From assembly GCA_036268485.1 (NCBI GenBank), contig DATAUC010000060.1:1-64000 (forward strand): a DNA stretch of 64,000 nucleotides, given 5' to 3'. The DNA comes from Bog-473 sp036268485. Lineage in GTDB: Bacteria > Actinomycetota > Acidimicrobiia > Acidimicrobiales > RAAP-2. The translations under genes and the position numbers were made by a program. The notes under the pieces were generated by a model. It saw only the letters and a program-made list of their open reading frames with translations, had not been told where the DNA came from and searched no databases. This document shows, in pieces, positions 32,194-40,924 of the stretch (positions are counted from its first letter, which is position 1; the number at the start of each line of letters is the position of its first letter).

Positions 32194-32886
32194 ATGACGG
32201 CGGTCTTCGCCCATCGGGGCGCCACCGCCACCTACCGGGAGAACACTCTGGAAGCGTTCGCCGAGGCGAAGCGGCTGGGGGCCGACGGTGTGGAACTCGA
32301 CGTCCGCTTGACCGCCGACGGCGCCCTGGCCGTCCATCACGACCCGACCATTGAGGGGTTGGGCCCTCTGTCCGAGCTTACGGTCTCCAGCCTCCCGCCC
32401 CACGTGCCGCTTCTGGCCGACGCCCTGGCGGTCTGTGACGGCCTCACCGTGAACGTCGAGATCAAGAATTCACCAAAAGACCCTGGTCACGACGCCGGAG
32501 AGGCGGTCGCTGCGCTGACGGCCACCGCCATAGACGAAGCGGGTTGGACCGACCGGGTCATCGTGTCCTCGTTCGAGGCCAGCACGCTGAGGGCGGTCCA
32601 GGTGGCCGACCCCCGGCTGGCCCTCGGCGCACTATGGCCCTTCCTGGCCGACGTGGACGACTACCTGGCTTTGGCCGTGGCCGAGGGCTGGAATGCCGTC
32701 CATCCCTTCGTGACCCATGTGTCGGCGTCCCTGGTGGAGCGGGCCCACGCGGCCGAGCTGGGCGTCAACGTGTGGACGGTCAACGCGGCGCACGACATAG
32801 AAGCCTTCGTGGCGCTCGCCGTCGACGCCGTCATCACCGACAACCTGGCGGAGGCCATCGCCATTGCCCGACAAGAGGCCAGGTGA
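32194..32886 (+). CDS. Glycerophosphodiester phosphodiesterase
   Basis: TIM-barrel GDPD of 230 aa that hydrolyses glycerophosphodiesters to glycerol-3-phosphate and an alcohol. FAHRGATATYRENTLEAF contains the catalytic HRG and the metal Glu, followed by GVELDVRLTADGALAVHHDPT and NVEIKNSP. There is no signal peptide, so it acts in the cytoplasm. The preceding intergenic region contains a -10-like TAGATAT but no clear ribosome binding site. Confidence 0.9.
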   Translation: MTAVFAHRGATATYRENTLEAFAEAKRLGADGVELDVRLTADGALAVHHDPTIEGLGPLSELTVSSLPPHVPLLADALAVCDGLTVNVEIKNSPKDPGHDAGEAVAALTATAIDEAGWTDRVIVSSFEASTLRAVQVADPRLALGALWPFLADVDDYLALAVAEGWNAVHPFVTHVSASLVERAHAAELGVNVWTVNAAHDIEAFVALAVDAVITDNLAEAIAIARQEAR

Positions 32887-32956
32887 CACGGGGGGAAAAC
32901 AGCCCGGACGCTGCCGAATGGCGAGAGACCGCTCTGTTCGTCAAAGATGAACGGCC

Positions 32957-33733
32957 ATGAACGTCGTTGTCTGTGTGAAGCAGATCCCCGATCCGGCCGC
33001 TCCGGCTGCCCTCGATCCCGGGACCAATACCCTCGTCCGCACCGGAAAGCTGATTATGGACGACTCCGATAACTACGGGGTGGAGATGGCCCTGCAACTG
33101 GCCGGAGGCGAAGGTGACGAGGTCACCCTGGTCTCCATGGCGCCCGGCGGCGAGACCTCGGGTCTGCGCACCGGCCTGGCCATGGGAGCGGCCAAGGCCA
33201 TCCTGGTCAGCGATGACGCCCTGGCCGGCAGTGACGCCCTCGGCACAGCCAAGGTGCTGGCCGCAGCCATCAAGCGGGCCAATCCCGACCTGATCGTCAT
33301 GGCGACCGAATCGACGGACGGCTACACGGGCACCCTGCCGGTGCAGGTGGCCGAGCTCCTCGGGATGCCTTCGGTCACCTTCGCCAAGTCGATCGCCGTC
33401 GACGGATCTTCCGTGAAGGTGGAGCGTCAGACCGAAGCGGGCTTTGATGAGGTCGTGTGCCCCCTGCCCGCCGTCGTCACCGTGACAGCCGGCGTGGTCG
33501 AGCCCCGCTACCCGTCCTTCAAGGGGATCATGGCGGCCAAGTCGAAGCCGGTGGACACGCTGACCGTGGCCGATCTGGGAATCGACGCCTCGCAGGTAGG
33601 CGCGGCCGGAAGTGGCCAGGAGATCACCGACGTCTCGGAAGCCGAGTCGCGTGATTCAGGAGAGATCGTGGTGGACGAAGGCGACGGCGCCCAGCGCGTG
33701 GTGGCCTTCCTCGAGCAGCTAAAGGTGATCTGA
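32957..33733 (+). CDS. etfB: Electron transfer flavoprotein subunit beta
   Basis: ETF beta subunit of 258 aa. It starts MNVVVCVKQIPDPA and contains the AMP-binding region ESTDGYTGTLPVQVAELLGMPS and the signature VERQTEAGFDEVVCPLPAVVTV. With EtfA it forms the FAD heterodimer that accepts electrons from acyl-CoA dehydrogenases such as the one at 360-1574. Only one nucleotide separates it from etfA. Confidence 0.95.
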   Translation: MNVVVCVKQIPDPAAPAALDPGTNTLVRTGKLIMDDSDNYGVEMALQLAGGEGDEVTLVSMAPGGETSGLRTGLAMGAAKAILVSDDALAGSDALGTAKVLAAAIKRANPDLIVMATESTDGYTGTLPVQVAELLGMPSVTFAKSIAVDGSSVKVERQTEAGFDEVVCPLPAVVTVTAGVVEPRYPSFKGIMAAKSKPVDTLTVADLGIDASQVGAAGSGQEITDVSEAESRDSGEIVVDEGDGAQRVVAFLEQLKVI

Positions 33734-33734
33734 G

Positions 33735-34703
33735 ATGGCGATCGAGAAGATATGGGTTCTGGCCGAGGCGGGGGACTCCGGTCCGACGCCGGTGACACTC
33801 GAATTGTTGACGGAGGCCCGTTCGCTGGCCAGCACGGTCGAAGCCGTGGCGTGGGGCACCGAGACGGCGGCCATGGCCGGCGCGCTGGGTGAGTACGGTG
33901 CCACCACCGTCTACGACGTGGGCGACCTGGGCGGCGCCCTGCCCGGCGTTCCCGTCGCTTCGGCCATGCAGGCGCTGATCGAGGGTGGCAATGCCCCCGA
34001 CGCCATTCTGATCCCGGCCAGCTACGACGGCCGCGATGTGGCCGGCCGTCTTTCGGCCAAGTTGGACAAGCCGGTCCTGACCAACGTCACCGGTCTGGTG
34101 GCGGGCGACAGCCTGTCCAGCCAGCACCCGCTCTTCGGTGGCACGCACACCGTGACGGCCCGTTTCACCGGAAGCGGTCCCGCCATCTTCGTGATCCGGG
34201 CCAAGTCTTTCGCCCCAGAGTCAGCCGGGGGCGGTGCGGCAACCGTCGTGGCTGCTCCCGCCCCCGACGCCGGCGCCTCGAACGGCGCCAAGATCGTGGA
34301 GCGCCATGTCGAAGAGCGCAGCGGGCCCAAGCTTGACGAAGCGGCCGTCGTCGTCTCCGGTGGCCGTGGCCTCGGTGATGCGGGCAACTACGCCCTCATT
34401 GAAGAATTGGCCAAGCTGCTCAAGGGCGCGGCTGGCGCCAGCCGCGCCATCGTCGATGCCGGGTGGGTGCCCTACTCGCACCAGGTGGGCCAGACCGGCA
34501 AGACCGTGAAGCCGACGGTCTATGTGGCGTGCGGCATCTCGGGCGCTACCCAACACCTCGTGGGCATGAAGGGCTCCAAGAACATCATCGCCATCAACAA
34601 GGACCAGGAAGCACCGATCTTCTCGGTGGCCGACCTGGGCATCGTCGGCGACGTGCACAAGGTCCTTCCCGCATTGATTGAGGCCCTCAAAGCCAAGGGA
34701 TAG
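33735..34703 (+). CDS. etfA: Electron transfer flavoprotein subunit alpha
   Basis: ETF alpha subunit of 322 aa. The C-terminal FAD-binding domain shows the classical segments VVSGGRGLGDAGNY, RAIVDAGWVPYSHQVGQTGK and YVACGISGATQHLVGMK, ending IINKDQEAPIF-like. It passes electrons to ETF:quinone oxidoreductase, which is not encoded in this window. The gene pair order etfB-etfA is the usual one. Confidence 0.95.
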   Translation: MAIEKIWVLAEAGDSGPTPVTLELLTEARSLASTVEAVAWGTETAAMAGALGEYGATTVYDVGDLGGALPGVPVASAMQALIEGGNAPDAILIPASYDGRDVAGRLSAKLDKPVLTNVTGLVAGDSLSSQHPLFGGTHTVTARFTGSGPAIFVIRAKSFAPESAGGGAATVVAAPAPDAGASNGAKIVERHVEERSGPKLDEAAVVVSGGRGLGDAGNYALIEELAKLLKGAAGASRAIVDAGWVPYSHQVGQTGKTVKPTVYVACGISGATQHLVGMKGSKNIIAINKDQEAPIFSVADLGIVGDVHKVLPALIEALKAKG

Positions 34704-34734
34704 CGGCCACCGAGTCGGGGAGGAACTCTCCGGC

Positions 34735-34786
34735 TCACGTCGTGACCTCGGTCGGTCACAGGGGGACCACAGGACGGCAGTACATT
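34735..34786 (+). promoter_or_regulatory. Palindromes and -10 box upstream of the MBOAT gene
   Basis: Two overlapping perfect palindromes: TCACG-T-CGTGA (34735-34745) and GTGACC-N6-GGTCAC (34742-34759). A -10-like TACATT follows at 34781-34786, giving a leader near 20 nt before ATG 34812. The symmetrical elements could be an operator; the regulator is unknown. Confidence 0.45.
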
Positions 34787-34811
34787 CGGCGCAGCCTTCC
34801 TACCTCGCGCC

Positions 34812-36239
34812 ATGCTCTTTCCTACCTTCGACTTCGCCATCTTCTTCGCCATCGCCTTTACGGTGAATTGGCTTCTCAACCCCTTCCCGGGGTTGTGGAA
34901 GTTGGCCATGACGGTGCTCAGCTACGTGTTCTACGGCTGGGTCGGGTGGAGCTACTGCCTCCTGCTGTTGGCCACCACGGTCATCGCCTTCGCCGGCGGC
35001 CAGGCCATCACCAGAGCGACCAGCGAGGGGGGTCGCCGCTGGTCCATGGGACTGGCCTGCGCCGGGCTGCTCGGCCTGTTGGGTTGGTTCAAGTACTACG
35101 GGTTCGTCTCGGTCAATCTCGACAACGTCACCCACGCGCTCGGGTTGGGCCGGGCCGTGCCGTTGCTCCAAGTCGCCCTGCCCATCGCCATCTCGTTCTT
35201 CACCTTCATGGCGTTGAGTTACGTGATCGACATCTACCGAGGCCAACTCGAACCGGCACGCCCGCTGGACCTGGCGCTCTACCTCTCCTTCTTCCCCCAC
35301 CTGCTGGCCGGCCCCATCGTCCGCGGTACCGAACTGCTGCCCCAGATCCGCCACCGGCGCGACGCCAAGGCGGTCGACTACTCCCGGGCCTTCTGGTTGA
35401 TCATGGCGGGCTTGTTCAAGAAAGTGGTGATCTCGTCCTACGTCTCGAGCGCCATTGTCGTCCCGGTCTTCACTTCCCCTGGGCAGCACTCGGCGCTCGA
35501 GTCGATCTTCGCCGCCTGGGGCTACGCCGTGCAGATCTACTGTGACTTCAGCGGCTACACCGACATCGCCATCGGGCTGGCTCTCCTCTTGGGCATCCGG
35601 TTCCCGGTCAACTTCGATGCGCCCTACACGGCGCGGAATCTGCAGGACTTCTGGCGCCGGTGGCACGTCACCCTGTCGCGCTGGTTGCGCGACTACCTCT
35701 ACATCCCTCTGGGCGGCAGCAGCGGGTCAGAACTGGCGACGGTCCGCAACGTCATCATCACCATGGTGCTTGGCGGCTTGTGGCACGGCGCGGCGTGGAC
35801 CTTCGTGGTGTGGGGATTGCTGCACGGCGTGGGCCAAGCTGTGGGGCACGTCCGCCGGCGCAGCCGCCAGCACCGGGGGCTGCCGGCAGTGGCTGAGGGC
35901 CCGGTACGGGTCTGGGTGCAACGCTTCCTGACGTTCCAGTTCGTCTGTCTGGGGTGGGTTTTCTTCAATTCGAGCGGCCTCTCGGAGGCATGGGCCGTCC
36001 TCGGCCGACTGTTCTCGGGCTGGGGCCGCTCCTCTCCGCTCGTCACCCCGCTCCTCGTCGTGGTGGTGCTGGGCGCGCTGGCCAGCCAGTACGTCCCGAC
36101 TCTGCGCGTGGACCGCCTGCAGGCGGCCTTCTCCCGGCAACACGGGGCGATACAGGTCGGCGTGCTCTCCTTCGCCCTCCTCGGTATCACTACCTTTGGT
36201 CCCGCCGGCGTGGCGCCGTTCATCTACTACCGGTTCTGA
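34812..36239 (+). CDS. MBOAT family O-acyltransferase
   Basis: Membrane-bound O-acyltransferase of 475 aa with about ten TM helices, of the AlgI/DltB branch. Conserved parts are SYVFYGW at the start, SFFTFMALSYVIDIYRG, LSFFPHLLAGPIVRG, QIYCDFSGYTDIAIG, NLQDFWRRWHVTLSRWLRDYL and the catalytic-histidine region GLWHGAAWTFVVWGLLHG. These proteins move acyl groups across the membrane to an extracytoplasmic glycan acceptor with a partner SGNH protein, here the next gene (TGATG overlap). Confidence 0.93.
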   Translation: MLFPTFDFAIFFAIAFTVNWLLNPFPGLWKLAMTVLSYVFYGWVGWSYCLLLLATTVIAFAGGQAITRATSEGGRRWSMGLACAGLLGLLGWFKYYGFVSVNLDNVTHALGLGRAVPLLQVALPIAISFFTFMALSYVIDIYRGQLEPARPLDLALYLSFFPHLLAGPIVRGTELLPQIRHRRDAKAVDYSRAFWLIMAGLFKKVVISSYVSSAIVVPVFTSPGQHSALESIFAAWGYAVQIYCDFSGYTDIAIGLALLLGIRFPVNFDAPYTARNLQDFWRRWHVTLSRWLRDYLYIPLGGSSGSELATVRNVIITMVLGGLWHGAAWTFVVWGLLHGVGQAVGHVRRRSRQHRGLPAVAEGPVRVWVQRFLTFQFVCLGWVFFNSSGLSEAWAVLGRLFSGWGRSSPLVTPLLVVVVLGALASQYVPTLRVDRLQAAFSRQHGAIQVGVLSFALLGITTFGPAGVAPFIYYRF

Positions 36240-37303
36240 TGGCGACCGAGACCGCACCGCACCCCGAGTTCATGCCGGCGGCCGATGAGGGCCGGCAACG
36301 GGCCCCATGGACCCGGGTGCTCGTCCTGGGTCTGGCGGCCTTCTTGCTCTGGCTCCTGCTCTTCGCCCCGACCCTGCAGCACAACGCCCAGGTCTCGCCC
36401 GTGGGCACCCGGCGCACGGTGGCCCTCGACCTCCTGGGGCCCTTTGCCTCGGCCAGCCGGACCCTGCAGCTCTCGCACATCGTGTCCGAGACCGATGCCG
36501 CCACCGGCCGCACCGGGAATCGGCCCGGGTCCGGGTCTGCCATCTCGGTGATCGGCCCCCACCACCACCATCTGACCGGTCCCGTGCGCCCGCCCGCTCC
36601 GGGAGGCCAGCCCGTCGGGGCCACGACCACCACCACCCTGCCCAGCATCGCCCATCCAAGCGCGGCCCATCCGCTGCGCGTCCTCATCATCGGCGACTCG
36701 CTCGGCATCGACATGGGGGGACCGCTGCAGAACGATCTGGCCAATACCGGTGTGGCGGTGGCCGCCCTCGATGCCCGGGAGAGCACCGGCCTGACCCGGC
36801 CCGACTACTTCAACTGGCCGGCCCAGCTGCAATCGGATCTGCAGACGGCCCAACCGCAGGTGGTGGTCATCATGATGGGAGCCAATGATCCCCAGGACTT
36901 CCCCGGTCCCCCCGACATCCCCTTCACCTCGCCCAAGTGGAACGAGATGTATGCGGACCGCGTCTCGGCCTTCATGCAACTGGCCGCCAGCAAGGGGGCC
37001 ACGGTGGTGTGGGTCGGCATGCCTCCCATGCAGAACGCCGCCCTCTCGGCGAAAATGTCCGATGTCGACGCCGTCGATCAGCAACAGGCGGCACGCCAGA
37101 CGCCGCCGGTGAACTACATCAGCTCATGGACGCTGCTCGGCACGGCGCAGGGGACCTACACCCCGTTCATCACCAACGCGGCGGGGCAGGTTGTCAACGT
37201 CCGCGCGCCGGATGGGACGCACCTCACTTCGGCCGGTGGCGAAGTGCTCTCACAATCGGTCCTCAACTACCTGCGGGGCACCTTGCACATCGACCTGCCC
37301 TAA
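36239..37303 (+). CDS. DUF459/SGNH hydrolase-type protein
   Basis: Protein of 354 aa: cytoplasmic tail, one TM anchor (about residues 25-42), a His/Pro/Thr-rich linker (GPHHHHLTGP, TTTTTLP) and an extracytoplasmic SGNH domain. Blocks are IIGDSLGIDMGG (Ser), MMGANDPQ (Asn) and DGTHLTSAG (Asp/His). DUF459 proteins pair with MBOAT acyltransferases in O-acetylation of surface polysaccharides, acting as the final transferase. The start ATG shares its A with the MBOAT stop codon. It overlaps the convergent TauE gene by 4 nt. Confidence 0.88.
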   Translation: MATETAPHPEFMPAADEGRQRAPWTRVLVLGLAAFLLWLLLFAPTLQHNAQVSPVGTRRTVALDLLGPFASASRTLQLSHIVSETDAATGRTGNRPGSGSAISVIGPHHHHLTGPVRPPAPGGQPVGATTTTTLPSIAHPSAAHPLRVLIIGDSLGIDMGGPLQNDLANTGVAVAALDARESTGLTRPDYFNWPAQLQSDLQTAQPQVVVIMMGANDPQDFPGPPDIPFTSPKWNEMYADRVSAFMQLAASKGATVVWVGMPPMQNAALSAKMSDVDAVDQQQAARQTPPVNYISSWTLLGTAQGTYTPFITNAAGQVVNVRAPDGTHLTSAGGEVLSQSVLNYLRGTLHIDLP

Positions 37304-38232
37304 GGAGGGCCGGCCCCGCCCGAGAGGGGGTCAGGTTTCCTCATGTCAGCCGAGACGGACGGGCTGGGCCGCCAGGGACGGGAGATCCCGACCCAAAGTA
37401 GGCCGGCGGCCAGGAGCGTGCCGCACAGCACCCATCCGAGAGCGGTGGTGCCCAGGCCGGCGTATTTCAGACCTGAGGCGAAGATCACGAACGTGATGAC
37501 GGGTCGGACGATCCGATCCGGTGCCCGGGACGACAGGAGCGAGCCCACCAGGACGGCGGGCACGCTGCCGATGATGATGGACGTCGTCACCGAGAATTCC
37601 ACGTGGCCGAATGCCAGCGCACCGAGCGCGGCGGCCAGGGTCAACGGCACGGCCTGGGTCAGGTCGGTGCCGACGAGCTGGTTGGCCCCCAGCACCGGGT
37701 ACAAGAAGAGCAGCAGCACGATCATGAGCGAGCCCGAGCCGACCGAGGTCATGCCGACCACGAAGCCACCCACCATGCCGATCCCCACTGTGCGCAGTGG
37801 GTGGACGGCCAGATTGTGAACCACCCCTTGGCGGGCCTGACCGGAGCGCAGATCCAAGCCGTAGCGCAACACCATGGCCACGGCGCCCAGGAGAAGGGCG
37901 GCGCCCAGGAATTTCTCGACGCTGGCTTGGGCCGCCGTCGAGTTCCCCATCTCGTGCAGGACATAGGCGCCGACGAATGCCATGGGCACCGACCCGACGG
38001 CCATCCAGCCGACCAGGGCGAAATTCACCGTCCTTTGCGCCATGTGCACGGCGGCGCCGATGGGTCGCATCACCACCGCCGCCACCAGATCGCTCGATAT
38101 GGCCGTTGAGGGCTTGACGTTGAAGAGCAAGATCAACATTGGCGTCATCAGCGCCCCGCCTCCGGCGCCGGTCATGCCGACCAGAAAACCAATGATGGCG
38201 CTACCCAGGACGATGTAGGGGTCGATATGCAT
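37300..38232 (-). CDS. Sulfite exporter TauE/SafE family protein
   Basis: Polytopic membrane protein of 310 aa with two homologous halves typical of TauE/SafE (DUF81). Each half has the glycine-rich segment GFLVGMTGAGGGALMTPMLI or GFVVGMTSVGSGSLMIVLLL. Members export organosulfur compounds or sulfite and other anions. Strong ribosome binding site GAGGAGGAG upstream of ATG 38232. No sulfur genes are adjacent; the substrate is unknown. Confidence 0.9.
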   Translation of the reverse strand: MHIDPYIVLGSAIIGFLVGMTGAGGGALMTPMLILLFNVKPSTAISSDLVAAVVMRPIGAAVHMAQRTVNFALVGWMAVGSVPMAFVGAYVLHEMGNSTAAQASVEKFLGAALLLGAVAMVLRYGLDLRSGQARQGVVHNLAVHPLRTVGIGMVGGFVVGMTSVGSGSLMIVLLLFLYPVLGANQLVGTDLTQAVPLTLAAALGALAFGHVEFSVTTSIIIGSVPAVLVGSLLSSRAPDRIVRPVITFVIFASGLKYAGLGTTALGWVLCGTLLAAGLLWVGISRPWRPSPSVSADMRKPDPLSGGAGPP

Positions 38233-38265
38233 CGCTCCTCCTCTCTACCCGCGGTGGTGTGGTCA

Positions 38266-38973
38266 TTACACGAGAGGCCAGGGATACGGCGGCCAGTCGC
38301 CGTCGTCCACCAGTTCGGGCAGCGCCTCAAGATGCAGAAGCCACGAGGCGCGTTCTGTGACGGCGGACAACTCCGCCGGCGTGAGCAACCGGGTCAGCGC
38401 TGGGGGTGGGCCGTCGTTGACGAAGCGGCGGATCGTCTCGAGATCCTCCGGAGCAATGGGCTCCCCCCCGAAGTCCCAGATGACCGTGCGGAGCTTGTCG
38501 TCCTCGTTGAAACACAAGCCGTTGTCGATGGCCCAGATGCGCTCTTCGGCCAGGAGCACGTGCCCGCTCTTGCGATCGGCGTTGTTGGCGATCACGTCGA
38601 AGGCGCACAGACGCATGAGCACGGGATGCCACTGGGGGTCGTCCCGCAACGTGAAGTAGTGGGCCACCCCGTCCTCGGGGACGTATCGCTGCACCGAGCC
38701 TTCGCCGAACGGGCCTTCGGTGCGCTCCACGGTGTCGGGGACGAGGCCCCAGCCCAGGTGCTCGGACAGCACGAAGGCCGCCACTTCACGGCGAAAGAGG
38801 CCGCCGGGGAAATCCCAGAGCGGTCGCTCGCCTTTGGCCGGTTTGTAGACACCCATACAGGTCTCGTCCTTCAGTGTGCACGTCACCAGCAGTGTGGCAT
38901 TCGAGCTACCGGCGATCCGCCCGTGCACCTCCATGTCGCCCTCAGTCAGTATGCGGGCCGCGGGCGTCTCCAC
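38266..38973 (-). CDS. SCO1664 family protein (PI3/4-kinase-like fold)
   Basis: Protein of 235 aa. Diagnostic segments are VYKPAKGERPLWDFPGGLF, VPDTVERTEGPFGEGSVQ, RLCAFDVIANNADRKSGHVL (catalytic-loop-like DxxxNNxDR) and IWAIDNGLCFNEDDKLR (metal-binding Asp). This is the actinobacterial SCO1664 family, related to HipA/phosphatidylinositol kinases; the substrate is unknown. GTG 38973 is 7 nt after the DUF3090 stop codon and gives the usual start ETPAARILTEGDMEVHGR. Third gene of a conserved three-gene operon. Confidence 0.85.
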   Translation of the reverse strand: METPAARILTEGDMEVHGRIAGSSNATLLVTCTLKDETCMGVYKPAKGERPLWDFPGGLFRREVAAFVLSEHLGWGLVPDTVERTEGPFGEGSVQRYVPEDGVAHYFTLRDDPQWHPVLMRLCAFDVIANNADRKSGHVLLAEERIWAIDNGLCFNEDDKLRTVIWDFGGEPIAPEDLETIRRFVNDGPPPALTRLLTPAELSAVTERASWLLHLEALPELVDDGDWPPYPWPLV

Positions 38974-38980
38974 CTTCGAA

Positions 38981-39493
38981 TCAGGTGACCGGCGGCCGGT
39001 GCCCGTTGGTGCGCGGGCAGTCGTGACCGGCGGGGTCCAGAGGCAGTGCGCACAGCGGGCACGGCGGACGCCCTGCTTCGACGAGCCGGGTGGCGTGGAT
39101 GGCGAAGGCGGCGGCTTGCTCACGGGTCAGGGCCACGCGCAGGACGTGTCCGCTGTCGTCGTCATCCTCATCGTCTTCGTCCGCCACCTCCTCGAGCACG
39201 ACGACGACCCGGTCGATCTCGTCGTCGTAGGAGACGCCGATAGTGCCGACGATCCATTCAGGTTCATCGGTGCCGTCGAAGCTGAGGTCGTCTGGAAGGT
39301 GTCCGGGTCGTCCAAGCTCCTTGATGATGCGTCCCAGGTAGCTGGCCAGGACAGAGATCTGTTGCTTCTCGACCTTGACCGTCGTCTCGGTCAGTCCCTG
39401 GCGGCAATAGAAGAGGAACAGCCGGCTTCCCACCTCGCCGATGACGCCGACCGTGCAGTGGTCCGGCGCGTCGTAGTCGAACTCGTCACTCAC
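38981..39493 (-). CDS. DUF3090 family protein
   Basis: Protein of 170 aa. It opens SDEFDYDAPDHCTVGVIGEVG, contains LFLFYCRQGLTETTVKVEKQQ and an acidic loop (ADEDDEDDDDSG), and ends in a putative small zinc-binding site RPPCPLCALPLDPAGHDCPR. DUF3090 is an actinobacterial family of unknown function, always close to the phosphatase and SCO1664 genes. GTG 39493 overlaps the phosphatase stop by 3 nt (GTGA). Confidence 0.88.
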   Translation of the reverse strand: MSDEFDYDAPDHCTVGVIGEVGSRLFLFYCRQGLTETTVKVEKQQISVLASYLGRIIKELGRPGHLPDDLSFDGTDEPEWIVGTIGVSYDDEIDRVVVVLEEVADEDDEDDDDSGHVLRVALTREQAAAFAIHATRLVEAGRPPCPLCALPLDPAGHDCPRTNGHRPPVT

Positions 39494-40146
39494 GACAGGG
39501 CCAACTCGCTGAGGGATCCGGTGGAATTGGTACAGAGCACTGCGGGCCCTCCAGGGGTGAAGAGGATGGCGGATACGGAACACGGCGAGATGACGATTCG
39601 CTGCATGAGGTCGAGCGGGACGCCGGCGGCCACGGCCACGATCGCCTTGATGGGGTCGGCGTGGGACACGGCCACGATGGTCTCGCCGGGGTGGGCGGCC
39701 ACCAGGTCCAGGACGGCGTCGGTGCTGCGGGTGGACATTTCGGCAAATGACTCGCCGCCGGGGAACCGGAAGCCACTGGGCCACCGCTGCACGGTGGGCC
39801 ACTCCTTGGTCTTGTAGAGCTTGGTCAGGGGCTTCTCGGTCCACTCACCGACGTCTGCTTCAATCAGGCCCCGGGCCGTGCGGACTCGCAATCCCAGGGC
39901 GCGAGCGATCGGAGCAGCCGTCTCCCGGGTGCGCTCGAGAGGCGAGGCGTACAGGGCGGTCGGCCGCTTTTGCATGGCCCCGATGCGCTCGGCTACGGCG
40001 TTGGCCTGGTCGCGGCCTTTGTCGGCCAGATGCAGCCCCGGGGCGCGCCCGGGGAGGAGCTTGCCCGTCGTGGGCGTGGCCCCGTGGCGCACCAGGAGCA
40101 CCACGGTCGAGGGTGGCGGCTTGTGGGTGGTCCGGGGGGCGGGCAC
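39490..40146 (-). CDS. Histidine phosphatase family protein (MSMEG_4190/Rv2135c-like)
   Basis: Phosphoglycerate-mutase-like phosphatase of 218 aa. VVLLVRHGATPTTGKLLPGR carries the RHG catalytic motif; the second arginine/Glu region is YASPLERTRETAAPIA and the second catalytic His is in TIVAVSHADPIKA. It heads the phosphatase-DUF3090-SCO1664 operon. GTG 40146 is chosen because TACGAT (40155-40160, complement) lies 8 nt upstream. ATG 40170 in the same frame would put the promoter inside the gene and abut the divergent UDG start. Confidence 0.85.
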   Translation of the reverse strand: MPAPRTTHKPPPSTVVLLVRHGATPTTGKLLPGRAPGLHLADKGRDQANAVAERIGAMQKRPTALYASPLERTRETAAPIARALGLRVRTARGLIEADVGEWTEKPLTKLYKTKEWPTVQRWPSGFRFPGGESFAEMSTRSTDAVLDLVAAHPGETIVAVSHADPIKAIVAVAAGVPLDLMQRIVISPCSVSAILFTPGGPAVLCTNSTGSLSELALS

Positions 40147-40154
40147 AGGAGGCC

Positions 40155-40164
40155 ATCGTAGGCT
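40155..40164. promoter_or_regulatory. Overlapping divergent -10 boxes (phosphatase and UDG genes)
   Basis: ATCGTAGGCT holds TACGAT on the minus strand (40155-40160, 8 nt from GTG 40146) and TAGGCT on the plus strand (40159-40164, 7 nt from GTG 40172). The two boxes share the central TA, so both leaderless promoters compete for the same 25-bp space. Confidence 0.5.
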
Positions 40165-40171
40165 GTGCATC

Positions 40172-40855
40172 GTGCCGTCCAACCGAGGCCAGATGGACTC
40201 GCTGGCCGCGGTGCAGCGGGACGTCGCCGAGTGCCGGCGCTGTCCCCGATTGGTGCAATGGCGGGAATCGATCGCCGCCTCGCCTCGAGCTTCCTACGCC
40301 GGCGAGACGTACTGGGGACGGGGCGTTCCGGGCTTCGGTGACCCGCAGGCCCACATGGCCATCGTCGGGCTGGCTCCGGCCGCCCACGGGGCCAATCGCA
40401 CGGGGCGCATGTTCACCGGCGACCGGTCCGGGGACTGGCTCTTCGCCGCTCTCTTCCGGGCCGGATACGCCTCGCAGCCCACCAGTGTGCGCAAGGACGA
40501 CGGGCTGACCCTGACGGGCGCCTACATCACGGCCTCGGTGCATTGCGCCCCGCCCGCTAACAAGCCCGATCCGAGCGAGCGGACCAACTGCGCTCCCTAC
40601 CTGGCCCGGGAGTTGGGCCTTCTCAGCGAGGCCAAGGTCATCGTGGTGCTCGGCAAGATCGCCTGCGACACAGTGGCTGACTTCTACGGCCTGCGGCCAC
40701 GACCGACATTTGGCCATCTGGCCGAACATGCGTTGCCCGACGGCCGGACCTTGCTGTGTTCGTACCATCCGAGTCAGCAGAACACCTTCACCGGGGTGCT
40801 GACCGAGCCGATGTTCGACGCCGTGTTTGCCCGGGCCCGCGCGCTCGGCACCTGA
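40172..40855 (+). CDS. udgB: Uracil-DNA glycosylase family 5 (UdgB)
   Basis: DNA repair enzyme of 227 aa that removes uracil, hypoxanthine and related deaminated bases. The four Fe-S cysteines are in ECRRCPRL, VHCAPP and TNCAPYL. The catalytic-site motif is VGLAPAAHGANRTGRMF and the DNA-contact motif CSYHPSQQNTFTG. This composition is of the thermostable UDGb group, which lacks the polar catalytic residue of UNG. GTG 40172 has TAGGCT 7 nt upstream; ATG 40193 is the alternative. Confidence 0.9.
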   Translation: MPSNRGQMDSLAAVQRDVAECRRCPRLVQWRESIAASPRASYAGETYWGRGVPGFGDPQAHMAIVGLAPAAHGANRTGRMFTGDRSGDWLFAALFRAGYASQPTSVRKDDGLTLTGAYITASVHCAPPANKPDPSERTNCAPYLARELGLLSEAKVIVVLGKIACDTVADFYGLRPRPTFGHLAEHALPDGRTLLCSYHPSQQNTFTGVLTEPMFDAVFARARALGT

Positions 40856-40924
40856 AGCGCAGCGTGACAGGACGGGCGCCGCAGGGGAGTACCGTCGAGC
40901 GACGACAGGCTGAAGGGGGATGGG

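Noticed and set aside
40147..40170. Start of the histidine phosphatase at ATG 40170
   Set aside because: It would place the likely -10 box (TACGAT) inside the gene and leave one base between two divergent start codons; GTG 40146 fits a leaderless promoter.
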